Shown: one piece after another, positions 6,133-6,924 of the stretch
Layout: each line of letters opens with the position of its first letter
How positions within the stretch are numbered: the stretch's first letter is position 1
Source: an uncultured Treponema sp.
Lineage (GTDB): Bacteria; Spirochaetota; Spirochaetia; Treponematales; Treponemataceae
Assembly: GCA_934699065.1 (NCBI GenBank)
Contig: CAKUWD010000159.1
Coordinates: 1-6,924, forward strand
Length of the DNA: 6,924 bases
Direction: 5' to 3'
The notes under the pieces: generated by a model
What the model saw: only the letters and a program-made list of their open reading frames with translations
Databases searched by the model: none
Told to the model about the DNA's origin: nothing
Made by a program: the position numbers and the translations under genes

Positions 6133-6852
6133 ATGAACAAATTAGTTAAATCTATTCTTTTTATCGGATTGGGCGCTGCCCTCTTTTCATCATGTATGAT
6201 TAGCCGCCCGGCTAAGGAAGATGCTCCTGTCCGCTCAATTACGGTTTCGGGCTCTGGAAGCGTTTCTGTAAAGCCTGATATGGTATCAATAAAATTCATT
6301 GTAAAGACAACAAACTGGAACTGTCCTGCAGCTGCAGAAAGAAATGCTATTAATACAACGAATACAATCAATGCTATTAAGGAAGCAGGAATTCCTGATT
6401 CTGATATTACAACCTATGATTATTCTATCACTCAGGATAATTCACATACTTATGCTGGTGAATATACAGTCCGCAATACTATTGCTGTAATTATCAGAAA
6501 TATTGATCTTACAGGAAAGGTAATTGATGCTGCTGTAAAAAACAATACAGGAGCAAACGGAATTACTTCTTTTGAATATCTTGTTTCAGACAAAGCCACA
6601 GCACTTCGCGAAGCACGCACTCTTGCAATTAAAAATGCACAGGATGCTGCTTCTCTTTTAGCCGGAGCCAGTGGCTGTAAGGTAAATGGTGTAATTGAAA
6701 TCCGTGAAGATTATACAAGTGCAGGACGAAGTAATGATATGCTTTACAAAGCTGTTTCTATGTCTGCCGGAAGTGGAACACCAACTCCAATCGTAGAGGG
6801 AAACATTACAATTACTTCTAACGTAACTGTAAAATATGAACTTACAAACTAA
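6133..6852 (+). CDS. SIMPL domain (DUF541) lipoprotein
   Basis: This 239-aa protein belongs to the SIMPL/DUF541 family, which includes Brucella BP26 and E. coli YggE; family members are exported, some form ring-shaped oligomers, and their cellular role is poorly defined. Residues 1-20 are a signal peptide ending FSSC, with C21 the likely lipidated cysteine. Phe at -3 is unusual for Proteobacteria but tolerated in spirochaete lipoboxes. Family marks include ITVSGSGSVSVKPDM (36-50) at the domain start, TVRNTIAVIIRNID (112-125), GANGITSFEYLVSD (140-153) and ALREARTLAIKNAQDAASLLAG (157-178). The last part ends with a beta strand (ITITSNVTVKYEL). The fold appears complete and the length is normal. 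It is the last gene of the set and is followed by palindromic DNA. Whether the lipid anchors it to the inner or outer membrane cannot be told. Confidence 0.92.
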   Translation: MNKLVKSILFIGLGAALFSSCMISRPAKEDAPVRSITVSGSGSVSVKPDMVSIKFIVKTTNWNCPAAAERNAINTTNTINAIKEAGIPDSDITTYDYSITQDNSHTYAGEYTVRNTIAVIIRNIDLTGKVIDAAVKNNTGANGITSFEYLVSDKATALREARTLAIKNAQDAASLLAGASGCKVNGVIEIREDYTSAGRSNDMLYKAVSMSAGSGTPTPIVEGNITITSNVTVKYELTN

Positions 6853-6856
6853 ATAA

Positions 6857-6924
6857 CCGTCATCCCGAACTTAGGGAGCGACGGCTGAAAGCCGATAAAA
6901 TGCTCCAGTGGAGCATTTTAAGCG
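6857..6924. repeat. Palindrome-rich intergenic element, possibly a dispersed repeat cut by the window edge
   Basis: After the SIMPL stop the base composition changes, and several inverted repeats follow one another: CCGTC/GACGG (6857-6861 with 6880-6884) enclosing TCCC/GGGA (6863-6866 with 6874-6877), then CGGCT/AGCCG (6882-6886 with 6890-6894), then an 11-bp palindrome. The opening CGTCATCCCGAACTTAGGGA resembles the start of extragenic palindromic repeats seen in many bacterial genomes. Only one copy is visible here, so repeat status is inference, and the right end is outside the window. Confidence 0.4.
6896..6920 (+). terminator. Possible intrinsic terminator of the smc gene set
   Basis: TAAAATGCTCC (6896-6906) and GGAGCATTTTA (6910-6920) form a perfect 11-bp stem with an AGT loop. 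The run of four T is in the 3' arm of the stem, with AAGCG after it, so it is not a textbook terminator. The A/T-flanked GC core could still stop transcription, possibly in both directions. It lies 44 bases after the SIMPL stop. Confidence 0.45.

Noticed and set aside
6120..6371. 83-codon open frame on the - strand
   Set aside because: It is antisense to the signal peptide and start of the SIMPL domain, with no family resemblance.

Overview
The window reads as ordinary chromosomal DNA from a low-to-moderate-GC spirochaete, most likely a host-associated Treponema. This rests on three things: an unusually short SMC protein, two lipoproteins with relaxed spirochaete-type lipoboxes, and overall protein character. 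No rRNA or other phylogenetic marker is present, so genus is inference. All genes lie on the + strand. I see no mobile element, CRISPR array, tRNA or rRNA.

Layout. Positions 3-122 hold the last 39 codons of an unrecognised gene. Three bases later comes a GT4-type glycosyltransferase (126-1265), probably in the same transcript. A 121-bp AT-rich gap (1266-1386) carries a good sigma-70-like promoter, a small hairpin and a strong Shine-Dalgarno. A second, tightly packed gene set follows: smc (1387-4278, GTG start), a 131-aa single-pass membrane protein (4311-4706), a 474-aa lipoprotein with long disordered linkers and a C-terminal TPR-like region (4703-6127), and a SIMPL/DUF541 lipoprotein (6133-6852). 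The window ends in palindrome-rich non-coding DNA (6853-6924) that may act as a terminator and may be the start of a dispersed repeat.

How the genes fit together. The smc promoter probably drives all four genes, because the gaps are 32 bp, a 4-bp ATGA overlap and 5 bp. This would place a cytoplasmic chromosome-organising ATPase in one transcript with three envelope proteins. Whether that is functional or only positional cannot be read from sequence.

The most notable observation is the SMC itself. Both ATPase half-heads are complete, but at 963 residues it is about 220 shorter than B. subtilis SMC. Its centre (about residues 401-515) shows no recognisable hinge domain, and it carries an extra acidic/proline tail. 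I found no clearly new defence or mobile system; the best candidates for undescribed biology are the atypical SMC centre and the two uncharacterised envelope proteins beside it.
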